Under the pieces are notes generated by a model. It made no database searches. It saw only the letters and a list, made by a program, of their open reading frames with translations, and was not told where the DNA came from. Below are positions 34,701 to 46,891 of a stretch of DNA of 64,000 nucleotides, one piece after another. The stretch is taken from assembly GCA_964019335.1 (NCBI GenBank), contig OZ025648.1, positions 1-64,000 on the forward strand. The letters run 5' to 3'. Each line of letters opens with the position of its first letter. The stretch's first letter is position 1. This DNA is from Diplonema japonicum (Eukaryota; Euglenozoa; Diplonemea; Diplonemida; Diplonemidae). Made by a program: the position numbers and the translations under genes.

Positions 34701-36990
34701 CTACTTGGAGGTTATTCCATATTGCTCCTCCATCTGGCGGATCTCTTCGAAGAGTGCTTCGATGCCATCTTGTGGGGTGTTCGGCTGTGCGAGGGACTCT
34801 ATAAAATCGTGGGTGTAAGTCTCGCGAGGGGAGTGCGAGAACGAGAGGTCAGGACCAAGGGAGACCTTCAGGTCATCTCCAAGGACTGCTTTGAGGTCTG
34901 CATTGTCGTCGTCGTCGCTCCATTGTTGCATGTCCCTCAGGTCCTCGCCATTCAGCTCTAGCCCAGCATCCTCAGCGTACGTAAGACTGTCCTCCCCGTG
35001 TCCTTCGTCAGCGTACTTCTCTATTTTAGCAGCGCTTTCGGCAAACTGTGCGGACAGTTTTGCCCCTTCGTCGATACTCTCTCGCTTCCTCCCACTCTGC
35101 CTTCGCTCTACCAACTTCGGTACTAGCGTCTCTATATGATGTTCCAGCACCTTCAGCAGTTTCGTCTCCATTCCACCGTCCAGCTGGTATGTCGAAGCAA
35201 AGCTCTTCGCCAGCCCCACGGCAGTGTCGTTCTGGTGGATCCCTATCCTGCCCTTCTTCCCCTTCGGCAGCTGGATGTCAAGATACATCAGAGGTTTCTC
35301 CCTGCCTTGCTTCCTTTCGAGTTTGAAGTTGAATGGCTTCACTGTCGTTGTCTTCATCACATGTTTTTGCGAGTAGCCCCCCATGCTCGCGGGTTCGCGA
35401 AGTTTATCCTCGAATGTCCTGTTGTCGGATCTGCTCTCTCTGAGCCTCTTGATGGACTCGAAGTACCCATTAGGCAGCGGCTGGTCGCGTATCCTGCAAT
35501 ACAGATGAACGAATGAAAAAGCATACCTCCTGTAAGGGTTCACCTTAGGCTCGAAAGTACACTCCTGAAGTGCTATCTCCTCCTTGCTTGCTGGAGGCTC
35601 CACTTCACGTTGTCTTCGGTGTGTAGGGTTCATGAACGACTGCTCGTCGCGTACACGCCCTGGCTGCATCTGTTGCGGTGTCATAGTGTTCACGTGCATA
35701 CCCTATTGATGGTTGGTTGGAAAGTGCATTCTTTTTGCTCGTACTGCAGCTTCTCCTTTCGTGATTTTTCAAGTTTCCGTTCCCTTCGCGTTGTTGAGTT
35801 ACTACTTAGCCGCACGTACCCTGGGCCGTTGCTCCTTGTACGCAGCAGTCTGTGGTTGTATTATGTTGGCGGGTGGCGGAATACCTCCGCGAGTTGTCAT
35901 TGATCGCTGGGTTAAATGTGCACCGATCTTCGTCAGGATTTCCATACTGCCGCTTCACCGTGCTGGGTTCAGCTAGCTGTCTGGATATGGCGTTCTGCCG
36001 TTTGTTGCCTTGCAGCTGCACGGCATCGCTGGCCGCTGGTGACACAGATCGGGGACGCCTTGCCGCCTCTGAGCTTTGTGCGCGTCTCCTGTAGTTTATC
36101 TTTCGCAATGTCAAGAGCATACCCAGAGCCGACAGAAGGAGAACGCGACCGTGAGTCAGACTTATCAAGCATTCCAAAAACCACCTTTGCGAACCCAGGG
36201 AAATGGATATAAACAGAGGGCGGTGAGTAAGGCGCCTGTACTTGGTGCATAGCGCACCAAGCATTATCTGTGAGCTTCTCATCATCTTCAGTACCTTTCG
36301 AAGACACAAACCCAAGGTCGAAGAGGGCAGACTTCAAGGCTGCATAGCTCATCTTTCCACACTGCCTGTCTTCGTACAGCACTGATGTGTCCGTCGATCG
36401 CGTCGAATATCTTGCAAACAGCTCCTTCAGCTCACGCACCTTCCGCCTCTTGGCCATCACTTTACTAGCAGGTGCTGTGATAACGCGCCTGCTCTGTTCC
36501 TCTGCTTGCTTCTCTTGTTCTAGTATCTTTTCCTGCAGGACCCTCCTCCTGCACTCAGCATCTATGTACAAATCTCTTCTTTTGTCCTTCACATTAAGAT
36601 CCCACTCAGTGGGCTTCCTCTTGACCTTCTGAGGCATTGGTTTCTCTTCCACAGGCTTCGGTGTCGGTTTCTTTTTGGACATGTTATAAAGCCTGTCATA
36701 GATGTTCTCCTCCTCGAGGTCTTGAATGAGCATCTGTAGGGCTTGTTACAGCACGGTGAACATACCATCGGAGCTTGCTTAACAATACTGCTGTCACGTG
36801 AAACTGGCAGCTTTGCAGGCTCGGGATCACGACCTCGCAAAGGGCTACCGGTCGTCTCGACAACAGGACTGAACGCGTTCAGTTTCACAGACGGCATGGC
36901 GCGAGTGTCGGTGAAGATGCTTTTTTCCAGAGACTGCGCCAGCTGGCGGAGCTTCTGCATTTGCTCTTCATCTGAAGCAAAATCATCCAT
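34701..36990 (-). CDS. CTFxPxIN-motif protein, probably ciliary/cytoskeletal
   Basis: Five introns (36734-36765, 36089-36122, 35850-35884, 35670-35701, 35494-35526) give 707 residues. Three copies of a C-T-F-x-P-x-(I/V)-N motif occur: RCTFNPAIN, ECTFQPTIN and ECTFEPKVN, in basic Arg-rich helices. The motif recurs in ciliary proteins of protists as I recall. A central segment (VRELKELFARY...GKMSYAALKSALFDLGF) resembles an EF-hand-like pair without a canonical calcium loop. LPKGKKGRIGIHQNDTAVGLAKSF heads a globular domain often seen in the same proteins. The C-terminus is acidic. The gene is broken into four overlapping frames unless spliced. Confidence 0.72.
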
Positions 36991-37049
36991 TTCCTGTAAT
37001 GCGAAGTAACAACATGAAGGACAACACTATCATACAATACATTTCTATA

Positions 37050-38654
37050 CTAGTAAAATGAAGAACCTGAGGAAGAAGATGGCGGGTACAGAGGTGCGTA
37101 CTGCATTGGGGGCTCGTCGCTGTATGAAGGCTGCCACTGTGGGGAGAATTCCGACTCCCTATCACCAGCCGGTAATGACTCAGACTCAACCTCGGCTTCC
37201 TTCCTCGAAAGCTCTTCCTGCAGCATTTCTATCTGAGACTGCAACTGCTGCTTTGTAAACCGTTCCTTCAACATACTGCTTCTACATTCACCAACCACGT
37301 TATGGAGTAGCTTTGTGTTCTTCGCTGCCCACATGAGCTCCATCCATCTGAAGTAGTAGCAATGCAACAAGCCATTACTGATGCCCGACAGCATGGACCG
37401 TAGCACCTGTCTCTGGTGACACCTCCTCAGCCGCAGTGCTTCCTTAGACAGCATATGCATAGCACGTGATGGCTGTCGCCTGTGCTGCACAACGTTCGCA
37501 CCCCCCACAGGCTCAGGGCCGTACTTAGAAACTAAAGCTATCATGAGCTGCTCCTGCCGGTGCCTGTAACGCACTGCAAGAGCATCTAAATCTTGATTGT
37601 GGCTTGGATTGTGGTAGTAGTAAAACCGCTTCAGACGCTGCACAAATGTGAGGTTCACTTGCTCCCTCTCCCCATGCTCTAGCTGCAGCTTGGGCTCCGG
37701 GCCGTACAAGTTGACCAATGCTGCAAACATGTCCTCCTCGTTCCCTTTAGCCGCGCCCAGCATGTCATCCACCATAATGAGCTGCGAAGGATTGTATTTC
37801 TGGTAGAAGCGCCGTAGCCTCTCGCGATATTCGTGTGTCTTGTCGTATGTATCTTCCTGCACCTCTTCGACTTCCTCAGCGTCGGTCACACCCCAGTGCC
37901 GAGCCCATGCTTTCAGGTCGCTCTCTCGTTGGGCTAGTCGGTGCTCATCCGCCTTCAATAACTTTTCACGCAACTCAAGCTCCTTCATCATAACGTCGCG
38001 TTCGTCATCAGCGGTGAGCTTCGGGTGTGACATAGCGTCTGTTGGCTCGAGCAAGGCACTGTCAATGCCGTGTGTCGTGTTGCCGTCCGTCCAACGCACA
38101 TTGCACGAGTGATTGGAATTGATTCCAATGACCTCACCTCTGCGTTCTGGGCCTGTAACAGGCGGGAGCCTAGTGGACACACGGTCACCAGGGTGCCATC
38201 GCGAATTGCGTAGCAGGGAAGAACCCGCAGAAGCAATCGACGTAGCAGACGAGACAGAAGAGACGGAACGGGCACGCGGTGCAGTACTCTCTGTGGCAGG
38301 CGGCATCTCACCATTATACGTCAATGTAGGGCTCTGCTGGTTGTTAATCTTCAACATTAAGTACCATTCTTCCTCCTTTCCTTTGTTCGTGACAAGATCT
38401 GTCTCCAGTGTTTTAAGCTGCTCTACATCATGCCTCGCAAGAAATGCCTTTATCCTCTTGCGGTACTGCACCGTAGGTCGCGGGGGCTCTGGACCATACG
38501 TCTTTTCCATCCTCTTGATAAGACCCTCAAGATCGTCGCTCCAGCTCCCCAGCAGCTCGTCCAACATCTTCAGCTTGTCGCCCAGCTGTTTCTTGTCCAA
38601 CTTGCTCGAGCTGTACCATCGAGCCACCCTGTTCCGCATATTGGTGGTGTCCAT
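37050..38654 (-). CDS. YNPxK-YGPEP repeat protein
   Basis: An intronless gene for 534 residues. At least three, probably four, copies of a roughly 45-residue helical unit are present: YSSSKLDKK...MEKTYGPEP, a degenerate unit around FLARHDVEQL, FYQKYNPSQL...LVNLYGPEP and FYYYHNPSHN...LVSKYGPEP. A Tudor/chromo-like strand set (WHPGDRVSTR...CNVRWTDGNTTHG) lies between the second and third. After the repeats a basic stretch has a Trp repeat (CYYFRWMELMW) like those in the giant coiled-coil protein, then a coiled coil and a Ser/Pro-rich tail. I recall the YGPEP unit from kinetoplastid cytoskeletal proteins; its biochemical role is unknown to me. The ATG follows an AACTAACCC...CCCAG acceptor. Confidence 0.75.
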   Translation of the reverse strand: MDTTNMRNRVARWYSSSKLDKKQLGDKLKMLDELLGSWSDDLEGLIKRMEKTYGPEPPRPTVQYRKRIKAFLARHDVEQLKTLETDLVTNKGKEEEWYLMLKINNQQSPTLTYNGEMPPATESTAPRARSVSSVSSATSIASAGSSLLRNSRWHPGDRVSTRLPPVTGPERRGEVIGINSNHSCNVRWTDGNTTHGIDSALLEPTDAMSHPKLTADDERDVMMKELELREKLLKADEHRLAQRESDLKAWARHWGVTDAEEVEEVQEDTYDKTHEYRERLRRFYQKYNPSQLIMVDDMLGAAKGNEEDMFAALVNLYGPEPKLQLEHGEREQVNLTFVQRLKRFYYYHNPSHNQDLDALAVRYRHRQEQLMIALVSKYGPEPVGGANVVQHRRQPSRAMHMLSKEALRLRRCHQRQVLRSMLSGISNGLLHCYYFRWMELMWAAKNTKLLHNVVGECRSSMLKERFTKQQLQSQIEMLQEELSRKEAEVESESLPAGDRESEFSPQWQPSYSDEPPMQYAPLYPPSSSSGSSFY

Positions 38655-38695
38655 TTCCTGGGTGTATTGGGTTAGTTGTTAGGTGCAATTTAAAA

Positions 38696-39349
38696 TTACA
38701 ATGGCAGAGACAAAAAGAAAGAGCAAAGGGGCTTCCTTTTCTCTCCCTCGCTTATCTCGATGGCCGACCTGCCTGAGGCCTCAGCTTTCTGCCACCTGCT
38801 GAGGGCCCTGGGCCATGCCTGACCGTAACGATGCTTCCGGAAGGAAGGATCGTGTGCTTCTAGGATCCATTCAGGTGTATCGGGTGCAGCGGTACAGCCA
38901 GAGGCTGTGAATTGCTTCATTTCAGCCCGTCTAAGGTCGATGGAGTACATCATGGGGCAGAGAATCTCCTTCATAGCAAGAGTCAGCACGCGGTACATCT
39001 GCTCGGCCTCCAGAACAAGGAAGTGCCGTGCTAAGGTCTCCGCATCCTTGATTGCTGAAAGGCTGTTGAGCTGCTTTGTTGTTTGGAAGACTCGTGCTAC
39101 GGATCTTCTCTCTAGGCCCTCAGAATATCTTAGTGTTCTTCTGTTCTGCCACTCGGCTAAACATACACCCCTTGCAACATCCCATTCTAACCTTTCTGCT
39201 CTAACACTTCTCCTCTCTTTCACCAGGAGTGCCTCCAGACTCTTCATAGTTTCATCATACATGTCATCGCTCAGCATAAGTCCCCTTTTCCCGCCACGCA
39301 GCTCCCAGACCTGAAGTCTGGCATCACCCGGCAACGGGCATATTGCCAT
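38696..39349 (-). CDS. Hypothetical alpha-helical protein
   Basis: An intronless gene for 217 residues with no recognised domain. It is Arg/Glu-rich and mostly helical, with charged repeats (KERRSVRAERLEWDVARG, NRRTLRYSEGLERR) and a Met/Leu-rich middle (MYRVLTLAMKEILCPMMYS). There is no signal peptide or membrane segment, apart from a short hydrophobic end (FFLSLPL). It lies between two cytoskeletal-looking genes, 41 bp from the downstream neighbour's ATG. It could be part of the same cytoskeletal set, but the sequence does not show it. Confidence 0.55.
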   Translation of the reverse strand: MAICPLPGDARLQVWELRGGKRGLMLSDDMYDETMKSLEALLVKERRSVRAERLEWDVARGVCLAEWQNRRTLRYSEGLERRSVARVFQTTKQLNSLSAIKDAETLARHFLVLEAEQMYRVLTLAMKEILCPMMYSIDLRRAEMKQFTASGCTAAPDTPEWILEAHDPSFRKHRYGQAWPRALSRWQKAEASGRSAIEISEGEKRKPLCSFFLSLPL

Positions 39350-39655
39350 GTTACCTATGTGCGTTGCAAGTGCTCACAGCGTGCAAGCAGATACTTCTAA
39401 AGTACAAACTACTCTCATACAGAGGCGTTGTATGCACAGCGACACCTACAGGTAAGTTGCCGTGCAGGGATCAGAATCTAGTTCTTAACCAGCTCTTTTC
39501 TATTGTTTTTTATTCAAAAAGAATTCAAAAGGGAAAAAAAACGTTCGGGCTGACGCCCCTCTACTTAGTCAGAGAGCCCCCCGCCTTGGCCAGAACGCGG
39601 AGGCCTCTCATGAGCACAGAACATAACGAATACTGAATATATTACACCAACCCCA
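39350..39655. other. Intergenic spacer with a possible small hairpin
   Basis: A 306-bp gap. The minus strand contains GGGC-GTCA-GCCC at about 39547-39558, followed within a few bases by T8 and a pyrimidine tract. This could be a polymerase III-type end or simply a trans-splice pyrimidine tract. No tRNA boxes, snRNA consensus or coding frame longer than 20 codons with coding character was seen on the minus strand. The plus-strand frame at 39343-39636 has no support. Confidence 0.4.
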
Positions 39656-41655
39656 TCATTTCTTTTTCTTCGCCTGCTTTAGTGTAAACTGTTTCGCCTT
39701 CTTATCCTTTCTATGTGCGAGCACCTTCCTCACTGTGATGCGTGACCACACACTGCCTTTGGCTTCTTCAGGAAGCTCAGAGAACTGCAAGCACAGCCCG
39801 CCGCCTGATATGAGGTTCTCGGAGGGCTGTGACATGACAGTGGATATGATGGCTGACAGGCGTGAGAACTGATTGGAGACTGCTTCACGTGACATGCCTT
39901 TCGACGTGAAGTACCGCTTGACACGAGCTAGCTCTTCCTCCAGAGAACTGGACTGCTCTGGGTAGTACCACCTTGTAGGACCTCCAGACAAGAACAGCCC
40001 ATTGCACCTAACGCACACTTCCCGCAGCAACACGTTGTAGACCTGATGCAACAACTCAGGTTTGTCAACTGGTGAAGCATTGAGCTTTGTCCTGTTTGTA
40101 GTGTTGTACAACAGACCTGCCACATACTCTAATGCTTCGACGATAGTCTTCATGGTGGTTGTGGCTGCTTGCTTGAGATGTTTGTTATGCTGTGTGGTGG
40201 CTGTAGGTTACCCTCTTCCATACCTTGCTGTACGAATCTTTGTGCTTGTACTTCTTGTAGTGAGCCATGTCTATAGTATATATCTCATCGAAGTACTTCT
40301 GCACCGATACAATGCACTGTTGTGCAATGGTATTACACAGCTCATTGGAGGCCGCTTGGAACGCACTTGAAGCAGACCGTTGGAGAGATGCAGCATTGAG
40401 AGAAGGCGAATCTCGCAGGTGCGAGGGCCGCGCAGCCCATGCTTGGGAAAGAGTTACGAGAAGCTTCTCGTACTCGGAGTACAGGTGCGAGATGGTGTTG
40501 AGCCTGAAGGTCAGGGAGGGCAGAGTTTTCGCTGTTGTAGAGGCAGAAGCCACGCACTGTAAAAGTGCATCTGTCGCAAGAGTGCAATATGTATTCCATT
40601 CGTGGTAACTTGGGAAGCATAACAGCGTAAAGAACTCTGAAGTAGAGGCGACCTTTGGCATCAGCAAGGATAGGTTTCTGCTGCGAGTCTCTGCCTGTGT
40701 AGCAGACCATGTTTCCTTTTTGAGGAGCACTTCGGTGTACATATTTATCTCGTCCTTGATGTGCTTCATCCACCTGCCGATTTGCTCCTGCATGTCAACA
40801 TGGGCTTGCTCCAAGATGCCGCGAACCTCTTGTTCGCCCTCCTCTCCGATCATTTCGATGGCGTCAGCCGCCACCTCCACCACGTAGTTGCTGAGGTGTG
40901 CTACCTTGTCCAGGTCGACCGTGTCGATCGCCTTGAGATCGTCAACAGCCTTCGTGACGGATTTTAGCTTTACATGCTGCAAGCTTTCGAGCTTTTTTAG
41001 AGACTCCTTTAATAAGTTCTCATTTTGCCGTTCTGTCTCCTCCAACTCGGTGTTCTGCAGGGTTCATGTACATTAAGCACAATGCATACCTTCTGCAAGA
41101 TAGTCTCTTGCGCACCTCGCAAGTCATGACCAGTGCTTTCGAGATTCTTTGTCAACCTATATTTGATAAGTTAAAATGTACCGACATACTCATCTCTCTC
41201 ACGCTGCAGTCGCTTGCACTTCTCTTCGGACTTCTCCAACAGCCGCTTTGTCTCTGAAAGGTCATCGTCATACTTACAAATCACACGCTGCTGCGACCTG
41301 CGGAAGTCATCAAGGTCCACTTGCAGTACCTCAATCTGTGCACGTGTACAGTGCGAGGGGATACCATACCTGCGCTTCAAGACTCTTCACTCGAGGCGCA
41401 CTCCCCTTACCATTATTCTTTGCGCCAAGGTCATGATTCAGGAGCTCGTTCTCCTCGACAAGCTTAGCATTTTCATGCTTAAACTGCTTCAGTTCTGCGC
41501 TCACCGCTGAGACTGTGGTTTGGTAAAGCGAACACAGGCTCGGACATACACTCTTTCTGAAGTATACTGTGCTCTTCAAAGATGCCTTCAAATGGGCGTA
41601 CCTGACAGCCGTTCCTCCTCGCAACTCGTGAATGGTACAGCTCTGACCATTCCAT
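39656..41655 (-). CDS. Coiled-coil protein of unknown function with a 7-nt microexon
   Basis: Six introns (41557-41601, 41513-41549, 41336-41369, 41157-41189, 41055-41089, 40190-40223) give 593 residues. The start MEWSELYHSRVARRNGC follows a clear CTGTTTTTTAG acceptor. The second exon, 41550-41556, is only seven bases (AAAGAGT); it is needed to keep the frame. Coiled coils cover residues about 20-200 (SAVSAELKQFKHENAKLVEENELL; ETKRLLEKSEEKCKRL). An alpha-helical domain follows (MIGEEGEQEVRGILEQAH), then a 160-residue globular C-terminus ending in a Lys-rich tail (KQAKKKK). A tether or cytoskeletal adaptor is plausible; I did not recognise a family. Confidence 0.7.
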
Positions 41656-41746
41656 TTAATCCTAAAAAACAGTAATTCGGGGCGAGTGTAAAAATATCTA
41701 AAGGACAAACAGCTACATTAACAACAAGGAACAAATGTACAAAAAT

Positions 41747-44700
41747 TCAAGGTTTTGATTTCGCAGCTACTGAGCGCAGCCGTTCCCTTTCGTCTAAGAA
41801 GTACTGTGCATCAGCGGAATCCATCTGGAAGCCTTCCATTAGTTCTTTAAGGTCAAGGCGAAGCAGCTTGCCCCCGCTTACCTTGGCACTAATAAACTGG
41901 GTTTTATAGTCCGTGAAGCCAATCATATCTAACCACTTCACAACGCCCTGTGATGGTGTGGTGCGTGTACAACTCTCGCATACCTCATTCGACATTTTCA
42001 CGACCTTCATGTCGCCCACACGCGTCTTCCTACCACCACCTGGAGACGGCGACACTGCGGATCCGCTTTCCTTGTTTCCCAGTTTAATGGGGCGGCTTTC
42101 TGAAGGCGGGGGTATCTCGACAGAAATAGGTGCAGGCTTTAGTGCAATAGGATCGGGAAGAACGGGAGTATGTATAGGAACTGGGTCTGCATGCACAACA
42201 CGCTGCACTGGCTGCTCAGCAGTTGTGTGAGACGGCTTATTGTAGATATCAGTCCTTTGCGTAGGTTGCCGCACAGCAGATTCGTAAATAGGACTGTTCT
42301 CAGGGAACAGCTGCTGCCGTATGCTGGGTTCAGGTGAATATGACACAAAAACAGCCCCTTCATCTTTCAGGATAGGCCCTGTATCACTTGCCTTCACCGG
42401 CCCTGTAGCCGGTGTCTTGGAAGCAGGCGTACTTACCATATAGCACCTTGCCAAAGCTCTCCGCCGCATGAGTTCTTCCAACCGACCTTCATCTATGTCC
42501 TTCTTAGGTCTTGCTGCGGGCTTCTTCTTAACCGTACTTGCGGTGGTAGGTGTTGCAGTAGCAGCAGTAGGCCTTTTCCTTGGTGTGTGAGCTCGTGGCG
42601 TGGTCGGCTTCTTCTCACCTAGCACACCTGAAACAACGCTGGCCCTTATGACAGCATGTTCAGCGCTTCTAGCAATGGCTCCCACAACAGGGTCGTCCAG
42701 GTCGGCGTTGCTGAATCTAAAAAAGCGCCTGCAGCTGTTGCAAAAGCCTCTCCCCTGGTTCAAGCTCACCCCCTTACCATCGCAGTGTGGGCAGACCTCA
42801 CCAATGGCGTCGTGTATCCTTGGGCGCTTGCCTGCCCCAGCACTGTTACTTCTGATACGAGGCGACTTCGCCCGCCTCAACGCAGACGGGGACGTCCTGC
42901 CTGCTGTGGGTGCAGGTGACTGGTGCGTGCGTGCTGTGTGGGGTTGCGGCGCTCCTATGTTGTACAGTTGCGGTACTTCAACAACATCAGTTCCTTCTTC
43001 TGTTCCAGCTTCAGCTGTGTGCAATCTTTTATATAACTGCAAATGTGGTGGAGTATTCTGAAGGGCAACGTCTACTCTGAGGTCCTGTTCCTCCTCCTGC
43101 ACTTCTTCTTGTTGTTGGACCAAGGGTCCATCGTCATTGCTGTAGATGACTTTCATTTTACGCAGCTTATCCTTCTCTTTCCTCTCTGCTATCTCATCAA
43201 AGGTCAAGGATGGCATTTTGGTCGTGTCGTACCATCGTGGCTTCGATATATTCGCCTGTCGGGCTCTTGTAGGTGTTCTCGCAGTCCTGGTAACTAGTTT
43301 AGGCTGCGGTGGTACAACCTCCTGGGTCTGGTCGCCCGCAAGGTTCAGCGCATCGGTTTCACCGAACAGCCTGATGGCGTCAACGATAGTGTCAGTCGAC
43401 AATGCTTTGTAGGCGGTCCCGTGGATGACACGCTGGGGGGGCATCTAAAGGTGTTGTGGCACTTAATTACAGCATACTTGTAACCGGGCTGCAAGTGCAC
43501 GTGCATATGGTTCAGATGAATAAGTGTCAGATGGTGCTAGTAGTGGCTCTATTGTGGGCACTTCGGACCTCGTCTCTTGCAATGGACGTGGGTCAGGGGA
43601 AAAGACCTGCGAGCGAGGCGACTGAGAAGGGGATCTCGAGAATCCATAGCCTGTCGTGGCCCCTTTTGCCAAGCGGACAAAGTCTCGGAGCGCTGCTGTT
43701 GCAGATGCACCGCCCTGTTGGTGTTCGTTGGTCTACGAGATCATACCTGACGCTCCCAACGCGTTTTCTTTCTTGTCATCTTTAAGATACCCTTGTACCA
43801 CAATAAATAGTACCTGCAGGTGATGTGTCCGTGTCATTCACATACCGATACAGCAAGGCTGTGTTAACAGCTGCCTTGATCTTTTCGAGGTTTCCCATTT
43901 TACGGATTAAGTCTTCTTTCTTCCGCGACACTTCTTCACCGCTGATCATGGTAGCTCTTATGTTTGCCTTTTGCTGTTTGTACATGAAGGTTCGCAGCTT
44001 GTTGTAGTAAGCCTGTGGATGGTGCATGGTGTAAGCAGACACACCTTCAGGAGGTACGTCTTGGATATGTCGAGCATGATGAGGTCCAGCGACTCGTAGA
44101 CGGCTGACACCATCTCGGGCGGGAATGTGGGCGGTGTGGGATCTTCTTCTGTGTATGTCAGGTACCGTTTCCGCAGCTCGTAGGCAAGCAGGTCCTCCCT
44201 CCCTAGCCATGACTGGAGCAGCTTTTCGATATCTTCATTCACAGGGCACACTTCGATGAGTGCATACACCTCCCTCCTATCAGCGTCCACCACATGTGGG
44301 GCGTATTTCTGTCTTGCCATGGCCAGGAGCACTGCTTCATCATTTTCAAAGTCTTGTATCATTACAGGCACGTAAGACAACAGTGTGGGGTTGTATCGCC
44401 TATATGTCACCTCTAGCTGCTTTATGACCTCAAGCCCTGCAGCCGATGGCATGTATGGCAGTGCTTTGGAGTCTGCCGGGAGCCCTTCTTCAATAGCCTG
44501 CTCTTCATAGTACTGCGAAAGAGATTTCAGTCATCACTGCTACATACCTGTATCGTTTTGTCGTTATGTCTGAGGCGCTGCCCTATCGTATACTCAAGAG
44601 ACTGCAGCTGCGGGGCAAGACGGGAGCTAGACGCTGTAGGGTCGCTTAGACTGGCGATCGCAGACTCGCTCTCGAACCGCTGCTTCATCTCATGCAACAG

Positions 44701-46806
44701 TGCCTCCTCAGAGAGCCCTCGTCTCACTAAGATAAGGTCGATGTTTGCAGCGTCCTCGGGTTGATACTTCAAAAACATGTTAAGGAGGTCCTGCCTCTTC
44801 GCGTTGTACGCCATGCTTTGGCCTAGAGATGTGTCGGCCTCATCTTGTATCCTCACGTCAAACTCCTCACTAGGGCAGGACACCCTCTCGTCACTGGGGC
44901 ATGACACACACAATTTTACCTCGGGTGCAATCTGCTCGTGCTCCCTAGGGGAAATGGTTCCATGGCTGGAAACAATAGACACCTTGCTCATGAGGGGGCC
45001 CAGCTGTACCTCCTCTTCAGGTGCCATGTGGGGCACCATGGACGGCTCAGTCGACGAAGACGACTCAGACGTGCCCATGGAGGGGATGCTGCGCATGTAG
45101 GCGTCTATGGGAGGTATCTTCTCCCTCTCACGTACCACACGTTTGATGTCTCTGTTCTTCACAGAGGCTGTGAAGTCCACGGACGGCTTCCTCTCGCTGG
45201 GTGACGCAGGCCGTGAGCCCATTAGACTGCTTGCCTTCGGATTTCCATCAATAAGCCTAGCCCTGAGGTTCCAACACGTCTCCTTAGTCTTTGTATTCCA
45301 GTAGTACTGCTTTCCTGAGCGGGGGTCTGTCTTTGCTTTCCAAGCACCCGATGCCAGAGCCTGCTCTACCACATCTTGTGGCTTTTTTAGTATGTCTATC
45401 GCCTCCTGTAAGCGCTTCCTCTCTCCCTCTTCTTCCAAGTACTCGGCAGTCCTGTTTGCTATACGGTACTCGCCGTCCTCGTCCTCACTCCGCAGTGTCA
45501 TATCACTCTTCTCCCGCCTGATGCCGAGCGAGCCTCGCCGTTCGAGCAGCGCCGCCTCACTAAGGATCGGCTTCCGAGGTGAACGTTGCTGGGTGTCAAG
45601 GTACCGCCCTTCTTCCAAAATGGGCCTTTGGCGTTCTTTTCCATTAGGGCCTTCGTTCTCTTTCTTCTGCTCTTCTTTTGCCATTACTGCCTTGTGTGCT
45701 TCTTCATCAGCCTTGGCTTTCTCGGTTCTTTTTCTCTCCTCTTCTGCTCTTTCAATTTCCATCCTACTTTCTTCCTTGGCAAGTGCCTCTTCAGTCTTCT
45801 TTGCTTCTCTCTCAGCTTTCTCTTTCTCCTCCTCCGCTTTTATCCGCTCCTGCTCGGCCCTTACCTCTTCCGCTTTCTTTTCTTCTTCTGCCTCCCTTTC
45901 TCTTCTTGCTTCTTCTACAGCAGCTTCTTTCCTTGCTTCCTCTGCCAGTTTTGCAGCTTCTTCTTCTGCTTTTTCCTCCGCTATTTTAGCTTCCCCAGCC
46001 AATCTTGCTTCTTCTGCTATTTTAGCTTCTTCCGCTTCTTTAGCTTCTTGTGCTATTTTGGCTTCTTGTGCCATCTTAGCTTCTTCCGCTTCTTTGGCTT
46101 CTTGAGCTTTTTTAGCTTCCTGTGCTTTTTTGGCTTCTTCTTCCCTTTTGGCTTCTAGCCTAGCCTCCTCAGCTTGTGCTTGTCTAGCCTCTTCCGCTTT
46201 ACGTGTCTCTTCTCGCTTTCGTTCTTCTTCTTTGCGCTCGTTCTCACGCTGCTCTTCCTGCCTCTTTTGTTCTTCTTCTTGCTGTTTCCTTTCCTTCTCT
46301 TCTGCCCTTCGCTCTTCCTCTTTTTCTTTCTCTTCTTCACGTTTCTTATCTTGGTCAGGCTCCCGAGCCTCTTGTACCAGAGGCTGATATGTACTTTGGA
46401 TATTGTGCTTCGTCTCAAGCTTGCTCAGGAAGTCAGAAAGCTGCTTCATGGCATCGGGTTTAGGGGCTAGCTTCTTCAGGATGGCCTCAAAGGACGCTAT
46501 TTTCTTCGGAGTTTCGTGCTCCTGCAAGATGCTTTTGATATGGTTTATAAGGTGCTCTTTCTCGTTCAGTTCGCCAGTGCTGGTGTCCCTGGGTGTCGTA
46601 GGGGCACTACTGGCAGCTCCCACGCTCAACGTCTCCTGCTTGTTCCCGTCATCTAACTTCGCAGCCTTCTTCCGAAGCCCCGCGAGCAGCTCATCCTCCT
46701 TTCCCTTTTCGCGTGATTTCTTCAGCAAGGTGTCGCACTGCCCTACGGCAGACGGCTTCACCTTCTTCAGAAGTTCATACAACTCATCGCGCACCGGGTC
46801 CGCCAT
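41747..46806 (-). CDS. Large WW-SAM scaffold protein with YGPEP-like repeats and E/K-rich helix
   Basis: Six introns (44513-44547, 44013-44044, 43814-43845, 43715-43746, 43445-43477, 41948-41983) give 1,619 residues. Order: two degenerate YNP/YGPEP-like units (VKPSAVGQCDTLLKK; HETPKKIASFEAILKK), a roughly 260-residue Glu/Lys/Ala-rich single helix or coiled coil, a WW domain (WKAKTDPRSGKQYYWN) and further repeat units (KYQPEDAANIDL; RRYNPTLLSYVP). After these come a Pro/Thr-rich region with one CxxC-type finger (CPHCDGKG...CNSC) and a C-terminal SAM domain (VVKWLDMIGFTDY). The intron at 43445 contains an in-frame stop, and the next exon starts with ATG. The locus therefore looks like two genes 18 bp apart, but one spliced gene is the better reading. 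It is probably a cytoskeletal scaffold. Confidence 0.75.
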
Positions 46807-46891
46807 GCCATGCTACCTGTGTGTGCTTTACTGGGCATTGTCAAAACAAGAGACACTACACTCGAAAGACAGTATTATTGCTACAGTTAAC

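Noticed and set aside
45392-46158. Plus-strand 190-237-residue ORFs
   Set aside because: They are the antisense of the Glu/Lys/Ala-rich helix of the WW-SAM gene.
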